64,000 bases of DNA from Manduca sexta (GCF_014839805.1 NC_051141.1:13338777-13402776); one strand, 5' to 3'. Counted from the first letter of the stretch, positions 47,116 to 60,542 are shown. Program-made: numbers and translations. Notes: generated from the letters alone by a model not told the origin.

Positions 47116-50100
47116 GAGCCTCACCGATGTCCATTTGCACAAATTGTCATCTCACCGTACGTGAACACGTTAATTAGGTCATGGTTCATCAAAATAATTT
47201 TGTTTGTTAAAATAATCTTGGGCGTGGTAGCCGTTGTCGGGGCGTAAAAGCAGGAACGAGGTGGGTGACGATACGTCATCGAGATAGTATTGTACTAGAT
47301 AGGAAGGAAGTAACGGGGTATATTACTATTCAGTAAATACCTATACTGTATACGAGACCTCTAAAGAGAGTCCGTATCCATATGTAATGTTGTAAGGATT
47401 TTAACACAAGTAACTCGTATTACAAGAGATGAGTCTAACTTCGTATGCCTAAAAATTAATGATTTTGGCATGTTCCTGTGGTTTATGTCGTAAGGAACAC
47501 GTTTTATTATTACTATTAAAGAGTATTTGTCGCTAACTTCGACTTCACCCGTGTGAAAGACCTTTACGCTGACAAATGTCCCTAAAAGACTGCACGATGC
47601 CAGCGCCATATTTTTAATATAGCAGTTTAAAAAAAAACATTATTATTCATAACAGCAAAAAGACGATGCTCTAGATTAAATCGTCCATCGTCTTCAATCT
47701 CATATGTACTATTACATAGACGTCGTAAATTACTTCTATTTGTATGCATAGAAATAAATTTCGGGAAAACTATAGCGCCGATTAACAAAACGTTTATATG
47801 ACGGTGCATACATAACAATTGGAATAATAATAAAGCATGGCAGTTACAATGGGGCGTAGATTATGCCAAACTAGAATGGTATTCTGAGGTTTACCTAATT
47901 CGCATAAAACATGCATTTTATGCAGATTTATTTTTCTAGTGCGAGTAACAAATTTCTTAAATATGTTTTGATTATAAAAAGAGCTAATGATCTTTTTAAT
48001 TATGTATGATTGGTTTTATGTGTAATTCAGTGTAGCTCTATAACCATTCTTCGGGTCATTTAAACGTTAAACTCAAATATAGGTCCGTATATTTATGACA
48101 TACCCCTGCGCACAATCAATGCCACGTCCTTCATTAAAAATATGTACTCAAGGAATATTTCTGTATCCAAAATACATACGCGGCAAATCCATCGCGTATG
48201 TACACGAATCTGAATTGCAAAATGGTCTCCATTCCCTCTTAATGTTTGCGTGCATTCGAACCCAATGCAGTTTGCAGTGTGCGTACTCGGCCTCCGTACA
48301 TGTGTGAGAGCTAAAGGTGCTGTTACAATCTATCTAATGATTTGTTTTCTCTAACTACTATCAATCTTATTACGAAGTCGCACAGAATCGCGGTAATTTT
48401 TAATATTGGCTAAAAAGGGACCCGGGATGTTGCTGTACTTATTTCGTTAAAATTTTAAACGCGTTTCTATTTTTTTTCATAATTCCTATTTATGTTATGT
48501 ATATTTTTCCGAAAACGAATATTTCATTGAATCTAAATTCTCGAAACATCGCACCACATTTAAAATACACGTATCTCGTGTCATTTTTTTTTTTAACCCA
48601 TATATTATGTTTCTTGTTTATATTTCATTTTCATTCGAGAAATAAACACTAAGCTACAAATCAGGAAAACGCTATAAATTTCACACACCGAAGGTTTCGT
48701 CTATGCAGAGCAAATGCGCGTGTAAACACAGCCTACACTCTCAATCAATGTGAGTAGGTAGGCATAGAGTAGCCTTAATTTAGAATGAGTAGCAACACGC
48801 ATAACGTCGTTAGTGCAATGAGCTCCGGTGCGCGAGTGGGACGCACTATGTTTCTGATTTCAAACACTGTTGTTTGACTAGCCAGCCTTTCATTAGAGCG
48901 GCTTGGACCAGCTGTTGCGGTATGTTCAAAAATTAACTTTTCCCCGAAGGAACAAATATTTTTTTGTTTATCTTAAATCAACTCATCTCAATGCCAAGGT
49001 TAATGTTGTTGCAGTTTCGAACGTTTTTGCGAAAGAATATATAATATTTTTTACATCTTAAATTAGCTATCTATCGTAAGGTTAATGGTTATTTTTTTGA
49101 AACTCAAGCTCGAGCGTGTTGAGGTTCATTTGATATGATATGCGTGATCGTCATGTTTTAGGGATGTAATGTTTAATACATAATATATTAAATATTTTAA
49201 AACGTACTATATTTTTAATCTAGCTGAAAATTTCGTTAAATTTAAAATAAATTACAAATTGTAAAAAAAATGGTAGTATGAGTTAGGATTTAAAAATACT
49301 TCCATATTTATATATTCTAATCACTAAATTGAATCTATCCAAACTCCAAATATACGTTGTTTTACACAAAAAAATATTTTTTGATATGCATCCGCATTGT
49401 TTCTACATAGTGTTATAAAACCTCTATTGTATCATTAATAAGTTGCAATATGCACTCGGATATAATATATGCATTGTGATTAATCGGATACGGCACCGAA
49501 TAAGGTATTGCAATTCGAATATTCGAAATCCAACACAGACAAATATTAATTAATACGTCAAAATGGAGCTTCGTTTGCTAAACATTGGGTAATGCTCCTA
49601 GAGCACAGAGATAGCACAATGCCACGCGCCGTGTGTGCGAATAATGTGCTCAATCTACAACTCTACACAACGCGCTACGCACCACTTCACCATTAAAAAT
49701 TATTACGAGTAATCTTGATCCGCATGTTTTTCAGATAAAATTTGGTATGCCGTCAATTAAATATGTTTTAATAAGGGTTGTTTTTGACGTTATAAGTACG
49801 AACACTGTGCATTGTGTATGAGAAGTGCTATTTTGCTTGTTACAAAATTACGAGCCATGTTTGCGACACGCCAGTTCAAATCCGTATCTAACGACATGAA
49901 ACCCAACTTACTCTTTAATCATGCAATAAGTTTCCAGTAAACACTCAACTTTGAAGCGCCACAGAAATAAACCTAGCAATTAGTAAAGGCATCAAAACCA
50001 AACGTAACATACGAGTTGCGATTTAGAATGCGCGCTATTTGGTATAAGCTGGGTTAGAGTAAAGCCTTGCACGTTAATTATAATTAACCTCTTTGATAGA

Positions 50101-50870
50101 AACTGTCATCTTTGATGAATCTGACGGTAAACCGAACTTCCGCCGTTATCAATTCATCGCCGTACCTGCGACAAATATAATTTAATATTCCAATAACAGC
50201 ACAGATTGAACCCAAACAGCGGGTGCAGCGAATGTTTGCAGGTACAGCCCATATTCGCGTATCTAATCAACAGCGAATAGATTCTCATGCTCTGTCTGTC
50301 TATCTGTGTGTGCTCATAAAGAGGATGCATTCGATGTTGTCTGCGCCATGTGGTTGGCGGTTGTATTCTCCCACCTACTAAAGTCGTTATCGGCGGACGT
50401 TAGTATGTGTTGGGGTCTAACTGCAACAACATTGTTATTGTAAAATGTTAAAAAAACGTATCGTATACGTCACAACAAATAATACAAAAGTAACTAATTA
50501 CCCAGGTAGTTCTCATCTTAACAAAAATATTATCAACTTGTCCAGCTTTATCCATTTTATGAAAGATAAATTTTCAAAAGATATTCATTGTTATCTTAAT
50601 TGGAACATCTGTTATCTAAGCCTGATCTGTTATTGTCTTATGATCAGTTAGTCAGGGAGACCTATTCTGAGTACGGGGTGAATCCGTCTTATTGCATTTC
50701 CAGGCTTCTTATTGAAGGATAGTTTCGAATGCCGTTTAGGTAGATAGAGTATTTTTGACTCTTATATATAACAAGTCATAGTGATGAATAACTGTACCAA
50801 GAGGAAAGCAAGATCATATCAATCATTTGTACACATGATTAATAAAGCAGCGTTTTTTGAAACAAAAAAT
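47116..50870. other. 3.7-kb stretch without gene
   Basis: Frames at 47361-47609 (-), 47627-47818 (-), 48095-48307 (+) and 50445-50651 (+) are unrecognised. No repeat family was seen. Strongly AT-rich at 49000-49450. Confidence 0.5.
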
Positions 50871-51200
50871 AGTCGGTACAAAGGTGAGTGTTGGCGCGTA
50901 TCGCTTGGCGGCTGGGCTACTCGTCAGCGGCTCGTCGCAGAATAAAGCGACGCGGCGAGCCGTCGAGCCGACGAGTCGACGCGACGCGCTTCCCGACACC
51001 GCCGCCGCGCTCACCCACCTATCGCAATCTTCACAATACCACGCTATTTCGGTAGAAACCTTTAAACTCACCCGTTATGCGAATAGATCTCGTTTTACAA
51101 TGAGCATGTCATTGAACGCGGACATCGGTGGTGGTTCATTGTGCCGGCTGCGGCGTCCATGCCAAGTTCCCATTGTCACTGTGTAAAGTTTGAGCTACCT
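50871..51200. promoter_or_regulatory. CpG island
   Basis: Dense CpG between about 50890 and 51020 (GACGCGGCGAGCCGTCGAGC, CGACGCGACGCGC). GGCTCGTCGC and a GCGACG...GAGCC arm form a local stem. AAAG/GTGAGTG at about 50882 is donor-like at the left edge. Frames are open on both strands (50857-51186 +, 50823-51071 -) because of composition. Confidence 0.35.
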
Positions 51201-51443
51201 ATCGGCGGGCCGATAACGAGCGACAGCCTCGTTTGTTCAAAGGGACCTCTATGACGTACGCTGATTTGCTCTTGTGTAATAAACAACGCAAAGCAATCAT
51301 TAATATTAGCTAGCAGTTGCAGTATCTACTTATAGTAGTGTGTATTGTGACCAATATACGCACTTCTAACGATTGTCCCCCTTCAGCGTGATAGCCTTTG
51401 AGGTATTTAGTGTTGCTTTTATTTTTCTGTTGTGTTCCTACAG
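51201..51443. other. Stretch without gene, ending in a pyrimidine tract
   Basis: The last 30 bases are pyrimidine-rich and end CTACAG, serving the candidate micro-exon that follows. Confidence 0.4.
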
Positions 51444-51473
51444 ATTGCAGACAACATTTCGCTATCTCTATTG
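51444..51473 (+). other. Candidate 30-nt micro-exon
   Basis: A strong acceptor, TTTTTCTGTTGTGTTCCTACAG split by a few G, ends at 51443. After 30 bases TTG meets GTATGTG, a donor. Thirty nucleotides are a multiple of three and one frame is open through it (IADNISLSLL). It lies on the same strand as the ratchet site at 25.03 kb. Length and content alone cannot prove it. Confidence 0.25.
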
Positions 51474-54400
51474 GTATGTGATACCGTTTGATGTGGTCTT
51501 CAAGGTCTAAATACTAAAAGGGTTCAATGAAACCTTCGGTTTTCTATACTCAAGAAATTTCTGCATATAGATCTATTTTACACATTAGACATCAATTGTG
51601 GGATCGGTTGATAGAAATATTTATTAATTTATAAAATCCCTTATTTTTAAGTCCTTATTTTCACTATTTTATGTTTTATTTTGGCCAGCATCAAGTCATT
51701 TTACCAAATAAAAGTATAGTTCGTTTGTTTGGTATAATTATGACGATCGGGAAATTATTTTTTGCAGGCTTAGATATGACCCAATTTCTGACTAATTATA
51801 GTCGTTTTAAATATTCATCTATCCTGGAAATTATATTATAGTGTAGTATAGTACTTGCCCCCCTGCATTACCTGTATATCCACCTTCATGCACTAACGAA
51901 GTCTATCTAAAATAATCATTATTGTAATCACGTTTATCATCAGCGCACGCGAGTGGAGGTGCGGCAAAAGCAAATTTACTAAATTAACTTAGAATAATGC
52001 TAATATTTGATTAGGCTGCATGTACGAGGCTAATTTATGGTATAATACTGTATAAATTATTAGTTATGTCAAAGTCAGAAATAGACGAGCTAATAAATCT
52101 GGCACTTTGACTTAATTTTACGTTTCACTTTTCTTCACGAGCTATATACTCCATACATTGTCGCATAAAGAATTCACTTAAAAATATATAACAAAACATA
52201 TTATATGTAATATAACATTAATGAATTCGTTAGATTAAGACGAAATGTAACATTTTCAGCTATCTCCGTTTCCTGAAGTAATAAGAGGCGAATCTATAGT
52301 CGTGTCGTTCAAACATTTTTTAAAAGCTTTTATTTTTTTATTATGTTATTTAAATTAGAGAATGCATTAATATCTTATCTCCGCTCTGGGGCATCTTTGC
52401 TAAATGCTGCAATGACTAAACGTTCTCAATCATCATTTAGATAATTAACAATTAAGGTTATTATAAAATACGTATATTAAGATAAAACTATCTTAATACA
52501 ACATTTTCAATTCAGTCATGAATTGGTTCCTGTGTTCATATAAAACGTCAGTGGCGCCCTTTCAACTTTATATGCGTTTGTAACGTGGTTGATCCGCCAC
52601 AATATAATATATTTTTATTAAATGTCCGAGGTATTTAGTTTGTAAGTAATGATGATCGTGTATCTGCTTGAATATCACATATAATCGGGTCATGCATTTA
52701 AACTAATACGACATTTTCCCTGAAACGTCACGCCCGCCATGCCAATATAAACCACGTGTCACTTGATTGTCTAGTGCAATATATCCGTATTGTTAATTAA
52801 AGTCTGTTTGTGAACTACGTAGTTATTAAAAGCTTATGAGCTTCTCATTTGCGTGGAGTATCATTTGGTAATTCAGTTAACAAAGTAATGGATTCTGTCA
52901 TCGAGAAAGTAGGAATAAAGCATATTGCTATTCCGCGTTTGAATATTACGTGGCAAATACAATAACGAGGAAGAAAATTAAATTCAAATTCACATTCACA
53001 AACAATAATGCGAAAACGAATTAATATCAGGATCAAAAGGATTTCTAGGTAATAGAGCTACACAATGTTTAACAGTATAAACTGTTGACTCATGATACAT
53101 TTCACCCTCAAAGTATAGAAAACTTGAATACATTTACAAACGGCAGCAGTAGTTCTTTAGATTTTTCTCAAGGATATGTAGTGAAAATCTAAGAGTCTTC
53201 CTGCCGTCGCTTTATTACCTTAACAATACCTACCAACATAAACCACGACCACTTTGCCCAAAGATTAGTAGTATCGTTTAGGCAGTCGTTATATTTTATA
53301 GGAATAGTAATAGTACGCTTGTGAGTTTCGTTTCCTAATGAGTTAGAAATGAAGTGTATGTGTTTCAACGAGCAAAGTAAATATTTCATGACATCTGAGC
53401 CTGGAGTCATTTTGGATTTATTTTTGCCACTTAAGTAATAATACAAGGTGTTCTTTTAACATATCGCACTATATTATATAATTGGTAATGATCGAAGTCA
53501 TTAAATTAAAATATAAGTTTAGTATTTATCATAAATTATAGCCCGAGCACGGCCACAACACAAACTGTCATGAATGAGTTTACTATTGTTTTTTGTACAG
53601 TCTGGATTATCAGAGGCTTAAAAAAAACTCCCTCACCGCCCAATCTTTTCTTAAAAAGCCGGCAACCTATCCGCAATTCATCCGGTATTGTTCGAGGAAA
53701 AGTTTGATTTCGCTTCGAATCTTCCTATCCAAATAATCGATATTTCAAAAGAGTCCCGTGGTGATAAGATAAGTTTTGCAAAGATTGTCGTCAAATTCTA
53801 GTAAGTATATGTGTTTAGAGTTATATTCCACTCATTAAAGAGATGAAAATAAAAAAAATATTTTCCTCACTGCTTTGCGGTGTTTCGTTATGCATTTTTA
53901 TTTGGGAGCAAATGTATTTTTTTGTCGGCTTAATTATCGAGTTGCGCAGAATTCCCCAGTGTTTAAAACAATGCAATCCCAAAAGCTATGCACTTACTCC
54001 CGTCCCATGCTCCGTAGTGACATATTAAACTTATAGTTGAGCCTAAACTGCCCTCTATTTAGGCACATCGAACTAGGCCCCTCCTCGAAAGGTCGCGACA
54101 ACCATTGCAATTTGATTAAAATATTGTCTCTTCTAATGGACACGAAATAAGAAACGTATACACATTTTACAGTTGATTATACCGTACATAAGATCAAAGA
54201 AAATAAATAAACTGTAAAAACGAATCAAATACTCATAATATATACGTCAAATCCTCTACAAGCTCGTGGAGCCACCTTCCTTCATTAATCATTTATGAAT
54301 ATTGCAGTACATATTATAACGGAACTTGTTAAATATTAAACATAGTAGTTTTCCTCGCCTCCCGCAGTAATTCACATTGAATTATTTAATAGAAATTTTA

Positions 54401-54494
54401 TGTTCTGTAAAATTCCCGACAGCATAGACACCTTCGTTGTTTGTCATGCAAATGGTATTTTTAACTACATTTTATTTACCTTAAACGAAAAAAC
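51474..54494. other. 3-kb stretch without gene
   Basis: AT-rich. An acceptor-like TTGTTTTTTGTACAG ends near 53600 and GTAAGTAT follows near 53803, but the interval is AT-rich with stops. Frames at 52845-53036 (-), 53189-53446 (-) and 53843-54028 (+) are unrecognised. Confidence 0.45.
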
Positions 54495-54610
54495 AGGGGC
54501 GTTGTAAGTTTATGGTGTATATGTCAGTCTGTCGTAGCGCACAAACGGATGGACCCATTTTGATGCGGTTTTTTTGTTTGAGAAATTGTGTTATCAAAAT
54601 CAAATATTCA
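54495..54610 (+). repeat. Dispersed-repeat fragment
   Basis: GGGGCGTTGTAAGTTTATGG, then CAGTCTGTCGTAGCGC and CCATTTTGATGCGGTTTTTT resemble, from memory, a common lepidopteran interspersed repeat with CTGTC...ACCGATTTTGATGCGG words. The class is uncertain. Confidence 0.4.
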
Positions 54611-54939
54611 CGCGTTTGAAGATCTTCAGCTTATTTCACATTTTCGAAGCTATATAATTCCTTTATTTATTTTTTGTTTGATCTAATTTTACGTTAGATA
54701 TAAATATAAGTACATTTTTTAACCCTTATGTTGACGAGATAACGCTCTGATTGTTGAAAATTTTCACAATTCCTTTAAAACCACTAAAAATAATTTAAAA
54801 AGACATCCTCTTTATTTAGATCACAAAAAAAGATCTCATGAGCGCACATCACAATTTGTATAATACTGTTTAACTAAAAGTAATGGAGCAGGTTTAAACG
54901 TACACCTCAACAGGGGTCTTGTTAATTACTTGGTGTGGT
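54611..54939. other. Stretch without gene
   Basis: AT-rich; nothing recognised. Confidence 0.5.
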
Positions 54940-55100
54940 GAGTGACGCGCAGCAGGACGGAGGACGGAGGGTGTACAGAGTGGTGCGGCGGCGGTGCGCG
55001 GCAACTCTGCCCGCCGGATTTGTCGAACAAATGCGCCTGATTAGCTTCGCTTTGTCATATGCCAGTAGTTATCGTTCGCCCGCTCTGTGTTGATTTGTGA
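54940..55100. promoter_or_regulatory. GC-rich patch
   Basis: GCAGGACGGAGGACGGAGGG and GGTGCGGCGGCGGTGCGCGG form a purine- and CpG-rich block of about 100 bp. GTGGTGAGTGACG at its left edge is donor-like. No open reading frame is convincing. Confidence 0.25.
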
Positions 55101-57058
55101 TCAGTTTCGTGTTGAACTAGTTGAATAGAATACGCGAATTTATATACTAATTTATATTATAAGGGTCATAACCAAATCTCGAACAGCCAAACATGGCACC
55201 ACTGCCCGAACTTCAACTAAAGATTAATCTTGAACTCACCATTATTAGATTTTCTTATATTCATATAAAGCAAGTAAATTCTTTCATGCACGGCAAGCAA
55301 ATTACCTCTGCGTCCGCATTAAATGCAAATTTAATCATAATATCGTATTCTCAATATCCGCAATACAAAATTAAAATAAATTCAATGATACATTTATAAA
55401 ATATTAGAGTTGCGCGCATTGAAGACTCGTCACTTATCGATGTCTATAAATAATATTGTATCGTGGCATCGTTAGGGGCGTGCCCCGTTGTCCTTTGTTT
55501 AGGCGCACAGGTGCACCGACACACCTGACTTGCCCCTAATTCACTTTTAGTCGGCACGACGGCTCGAAGCGGCACAATGCTTTAGCGATCGCAGATGCGG
55601 GATTTCCCGATGTCGATAACAATAGTACATCTCTATCTGTGCTTGTTCACAGGCTGATTCCGTATTCTCAAATTAAAGGATCCGTTTGGTGCGCTTTCAG
55701 ATTGGATGTTGACGCTTGATTGATTGAACGATTGGATGCGATTTGAAATATTCATAGATTTCATTGAAATGAATTTGTATGCACATTCTCATGTATCATG
55801 TTTTTGGGACGAACTCAGTCCTCTCGAAATGCCTTAGATTCCATGCTTTATAAATATGACGATAGATTTGATTTCCTGTAGAGCACCTATCTTATACTAA
55901 AGTTGTCAAAGACCTTTCTATGGCCGGAGTGAACTACATAAATTGCAGCTTTGAAACTATTTTGACTTAGACATAGTAATAAACAGGATATTACACAAAG
56001 ACGACCAGTAGTCATACATATAGACATATAGAGTTCGGCAACTTAATGCCAAATAATAGTTTTTGCAATATACTTATGGTTTGCATTGCCCTATCGTTAA
56101 ATGTATTACAAGGAGAAGTAAACATGTTGCTACGGTTTTTATAACATTATATTTGGGCGATGCATGTCAGATACAGGTTACGATGTAACAAGTATATATT
56201 GAAGATCTTGAGTAACTTTTATGTGTGAAATAATACACTAATAATACACAGCGGAACCGAGATGTTATTATTATACATAAAGCAGACTACTATTACAAAG
56301 GATTTTTCACGTTATTTTACACATTAAAAGCATTATTAATAATTTACACTTTACAATATTCCAACCATAACGTCATTCCCGAATTGAATAAATCAGTGAC
56401 ATATTATTATTGAAAGTTCATTAGAAATGGCAAATTAATATATTTAATATAAATTATACACATCAAAACATTAAACTAAAGTCATGTTCCGAGAGTTTGG
56501 CCCTTGTTATTTGTTAGTTTCCATTTGCACGACGAACTGGTTTAATGTTAGGGCAATTTGATTAATTTAATTTAACATCATAATGTTAACAATAATTTAA
56601 CACCTCATACAAATATGGTTTGGGAATTAATTGCTCACAAGAATATTAATATTAATGGTATATAAATAATATATAACATTGTACAGGTTCAAATAAATTA
56701 TTTCATTTCATTAAATACCCCGTACAATTCTTTTACAACTTGTGAAAAAAATAAATTGAAATCGTCTGCATTTGCTTTTTTTACTGTCGTATTATAAATT
56801 TTATTGAATAACATGTCAAATAAGGTCGAAGTTTACAATGATGCACATTATTGCCTTGTATATTAAAATATATTTTTTTCTAATTATTTAATTATTAAAT
56901 ACCTTACTGTACAAAACGAATAGCAGAAAATGTATACATTTTATTAAATGTATTGTGTTATCTGGCCTATCAAATAAAATATTATCTAAAATAAACAGCC
57001 CTGTCTATTTAATCACGAATCAGTTTGCAGTGATTGTGACTTACAAGAAACTAGCAGC
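55101..57058. other. Stretch without gene; inverted E-box pair at 55508-55527
   Basis: CAGGTG (55508) and CACCTG (55522) face each other 8 bp apart in a GC-richer islet (55460-55600). CAGGTG is the Snail/E-box word. The rest, including 56200-57000, is AT-rich. The 68-codon frame at 55193-55399 is unrecognised. Confidence 0.4.
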
Positions 57059-57126
57059 GTAGTGTCGTAGGGGTGTAGCTACGCGCTACGACACGTGTAG
57101 CGTTGTAGCCTCGTAGCTCGTAGCCT
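57059..57126 (+). repeat. 8-bp-period GTAG array
   Basis: GTAG recurs at 57059, 57067, 57075, 57097, 57105, 57113 and 57120 (spacing 8, 8, 22, 8, 8, 7), with CpG-rich 4-base fillers. In the gap GTGTCGTAG is mirrored by CTACGACAC, a perfect 9-bp stem. This is a short degenerate minisatellite with an inverted centre. Confidence 0.7.
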
Positions 57127-59545
57127 GTTCCAATCACCGCGTACAGGCTCTGTGATAGAGTTTCTCTATTAAACTAAATCGTGTTTTGAAGTTATGTAAT
57201 CGAATTGTTTTTAAATTGTCATGTTTAGCAACGTCATTCCCCTGTTATCCATTATTTAAGCGGTGGCTTGTTATATAAGAAATAAAAAACTAAAACCCAG
57301 CTACGCTAAAAATTGACAGAAAAGCATAAAAACAGTAAACAAAAATTGATTGAAAAAATGAAGTCGTGCTATTTACAACTGATGATCATGATGTGTTCCA
57401 AGTCGATTTCCGCCACGGCGACTCGAAACTGAACAAGGATATTTAAATGGAACTAAGTCTGGGTCCCCTTTAGTCGTACTTCAGGTTTTTGATGCATATA
57501 ACGCAATTATAAGTGCTTTAAATGAGGTTAAAAGATACAGCTATAGCTATATGCAAATAACCCCTTGTATTAATTTCTAGATTAATATAAGCATAATAGC
57601 ATTTTGCAGATTAAAAATATTTATGAATTGATATAGTAGTTGGTTAAGTAGGTTTTATTGGAAACTCTTTGTAAACTCTTTTTACATATTTAATATTCAC
57701 CAACAGTTTAACTGTAAAAAGTTTTGATTACAAAATTGTAGGCCAACCATATTATTTGCAGTTAAAACGTGGCCCATTTAATTCAATGCCGACATAAATA
57801 TGCAAAATTTTCCGTTGTTATTTCCTATATTAGCGTCAATATCTAAATTGAAGAAACGATGGCATAAGTAATTGGTTGTCAATTATGGCTACCAAGCAAT
57901 TGGCGAGCAAAGCACGGATGTGGCCCAATTGTACCGCGGATACGATCGATCTGGACGTCGTACAGCGATGCGCGAATAAACAAAGGAACAGTTAATACAC
58001 GCAAATTATATTTACTTAGGAATTATTATAATATTTGTGATAAATATATCCTGACCCTGAAATATATTTGTCTAAAATTATAAACAGAAGCACACCCATA
58101 CCACTATACAGATATAATGAATGATCTAAAATTTTATTGAATTTGAAAAAAAAAAAGCAATATATTTTCTCCGTTCAACAGTTCACGTTACTGCTATACG
58201 CGCTGGCTTCAACAATAAATGCCAGAATATATACTTTTTTCTAAAGTGTCCTCCGATCAAATAAGACTCCTTATTAAAACCAGCAATGAAACATGCCTAC
58301 CATGCAAATACAACCACTGCATAGCAGCGCGGAACACGGGGTTTTAAAGCGAAAACATTTACCTAGCAATAAACAATTAGGCCGACTATAGACAAACGTT
58401 TTATCTACCGCAACTACGTACACGCGTAAAACGCACCGTCCACGTTCTAATCACGTCGTTCCTCATGAATTTAGATTCGGACAACCTCCCCACACCCTCT
58501 ACACACCCCACGCATGGGATGCCGCTTTTCACTTAAACTGCACAACGCGCTTTTAACACTCGTGTCATTATCTTAATTTGGTTGGTAATATGCATTTTGA
58601 TGTTAGGTTAGCAATGCTTATGAAAATAATTTAGGAATTTGTTTGCGTAGTTGGGACTATTCATTTTTGTTGGACCCTTTTAAGTACCTACATGTATTCA
58701 AAATATAATGTGATTATTTTCTAAACTTAGGCATTATACAAAATATTAAACGTTGTTAAAAGGAAACTATTGAGTATTTTGATATTTAAGCGATTTTAAT
58801 TTGGCCCGTCAATGACAAGTAAATACGAAAATAATACCGATTAATTAAATTGATGATCTAAGTAATTTATGTAGGTACTTACACATAAACTGTTCGCGGT
58901 AATTACCTTTACAAAAGTTTATTTTCATAATAAACTAGTGTAAATAGGTATTCTCATTCCGTGATTATAATATTAATAAATATGTACGTTTTTTGTTAAA
59001 TTTGTTATAAGTAGGTATATATCTTTCTTCGATTTTATGAACTCTTGAAATCACATTACGTGCGCTAAATAATTACATTAATGATGGTTGATTTTTAAAT
59101 TAAGACTAATCTGCTCGTAGTTTTTGTTTCCTGTTAAAAATAGTTGCCTCGCGTGCACTTTTTAAAAAAATTTCCCTTCGCCACTGTTACTGACTTAGTC
59201 CCTAAGTGCCAACAGTGCTTATTAATATTTGAAATGAATGGTTTAGTATAATTAATTATTCTAGTAGCATGTTTATCGGAAGATGCGACGAGTTTATTGC
59301 AAAATAAAGAACCGAGTGTTTGGTGAAGATCCTCGAGTGTAATGTAGACGGTTTCAATGCCTTTTCATCAACCGACACGATCCTAGATGCTCCTGGCACA
59401 AAGCTTGATATATAATGAACTAAATGAGATTACCCCGCATTTAAGTTTTGATTGAAATAGTTGTGCTATTTGACATACATTGACATATTTATGACCTAGT
59501 TATTTTCACTACGTACATAGTATAATGAATATTATAATGTTATAA
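57127..59545. other. 2.4-kb stretch without gene
   Basis: AT-rich, with a C-rich segment at 58480-58520 (CCTCCCCACACCCTC). No repeat family or coding frame recognised. Confidence 0.5.
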
Positions 59546-60022
59546 GCTCACCCGGCGAACTACGTACCGCCTAGCAGTCGATTCTTTATTTTTTTTTATT
59601 ACTTATTTTGTTATTCAGGACACCGGGTCAGCTAGTAAGATAAAAAAAAAGAAAGTTGACAAGGCAACAATTACATTATGTCAAAAAATAAAAATTATAA
59701 AACACTTAAGATTCTTTCCATCGTTCCATCTAACGTCACTCAATTATTTCGCCTTCCCGAAACCCTTCCACTGATACTTAAACTTTATGGTATGGTATTA
59801 AAGTTCAAATTGACTTTTAAGTATTATTAGGAATATTTTATATAGGAATAAATAAGAGTAGTGCTTAGACTTTTTCAGGCAATTTTTTTAATTTATCTCT
59901 CCGTAAGAACCATCCTCGTTATTCAAGGAATATTATAAAAAATAATTAGCGAAATCTGTTCAGCTGCTCTCGAGATTTGCGCTTAGCAACATATTCAGCG
60001 ATTCAGTTTTATATTATAGACA
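59546..60022 (-). mobile_element. Composite Lep1-like Helitron with an extra 3' end inside
   Basis: The left end CTCACCCGGCGAACTACGTA and CCGCCTAGCAGTCGATTC is a mutated reversed Helitron 3' end. The right end (GCGAAATCTGTTCAGCTGCT, TCTCGAGATTTGCGCTTAGC, ATTCAGTTTTATATTATAGA) is the reversed 5' end. Together they give a 477-bp minus-strand element like the one at 27744. At 59620-59637 a plus-oriented 3' end, ACACCGGGTCAGCTAGT, is embedded only about 70 bp from the left end. Confidence 0.55.
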
Positions 60023-60423
60023 TAATATAGTAGAAGTAAAAAAAAAAAACATAATTATACAAATAGAAATATTTGAATACACCACCCTAATTAGTTAATT
60101 ACCTAATAACTCCAATGTAACCACGCAATAATAATTGTAATTGCCATACTCACCTCATTAGCTCAATTGTGAAAAGAAAATAACTTTTTTAATATTGAGT
60201 AATAAAAGAATTTTGTACATCCGTATTGTATATAAAATTTGCGATATCAATTATTACAGCACGAAAATTAATATATTTGAGAAAAGCAAGCAATTTAACT
60301 TAAGCTAAAATATTGTGGTGATCCGATTTAAATAAAATTGGTAATAATACTTTTCATATAATGATTTCTTATGTTTACGCGAATATTAGACATTAAAATA
60401 TAACTATTTTATGGATTTTATCG
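60023..60423. other. AT-rich stretch between two elements
   Basis: Contains a run of ten A and AT-rich sequence; nothing else seen. Confidence 0.5.
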
Positions 60424-60542
60424 TGATTTTAATTATTTCAGTTTTCTCCCGACGTTTCGAAGACTGCAGCTTTCATGGTCACAGGGGGACTGAGGTGTTG
60501 TTTATGCGCAAAGTTAAAGTTACAATATTTACCTACATTTGT
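60424..60542 (-). repeat. PLE terminal repeat, left arm of an inverted pair
   Basis: TTTTCTCCCGACGTTTCGAA, GACTGCAGCTTTCATGG and ACTGAGGTGTTGTTTATGC are mirrored, with some changes, at 60973-61098. Reverse-complemented it reads as the 3' untranslated end of a PLE after its endonuclease domain. Confidence 0.75.

Noticed and set aside
50823..51186. 109-codon plus frame and 82-codon minus frame
   Set aside because: Same GC effect as at 45 kb; no domain and no codon-bias argument.
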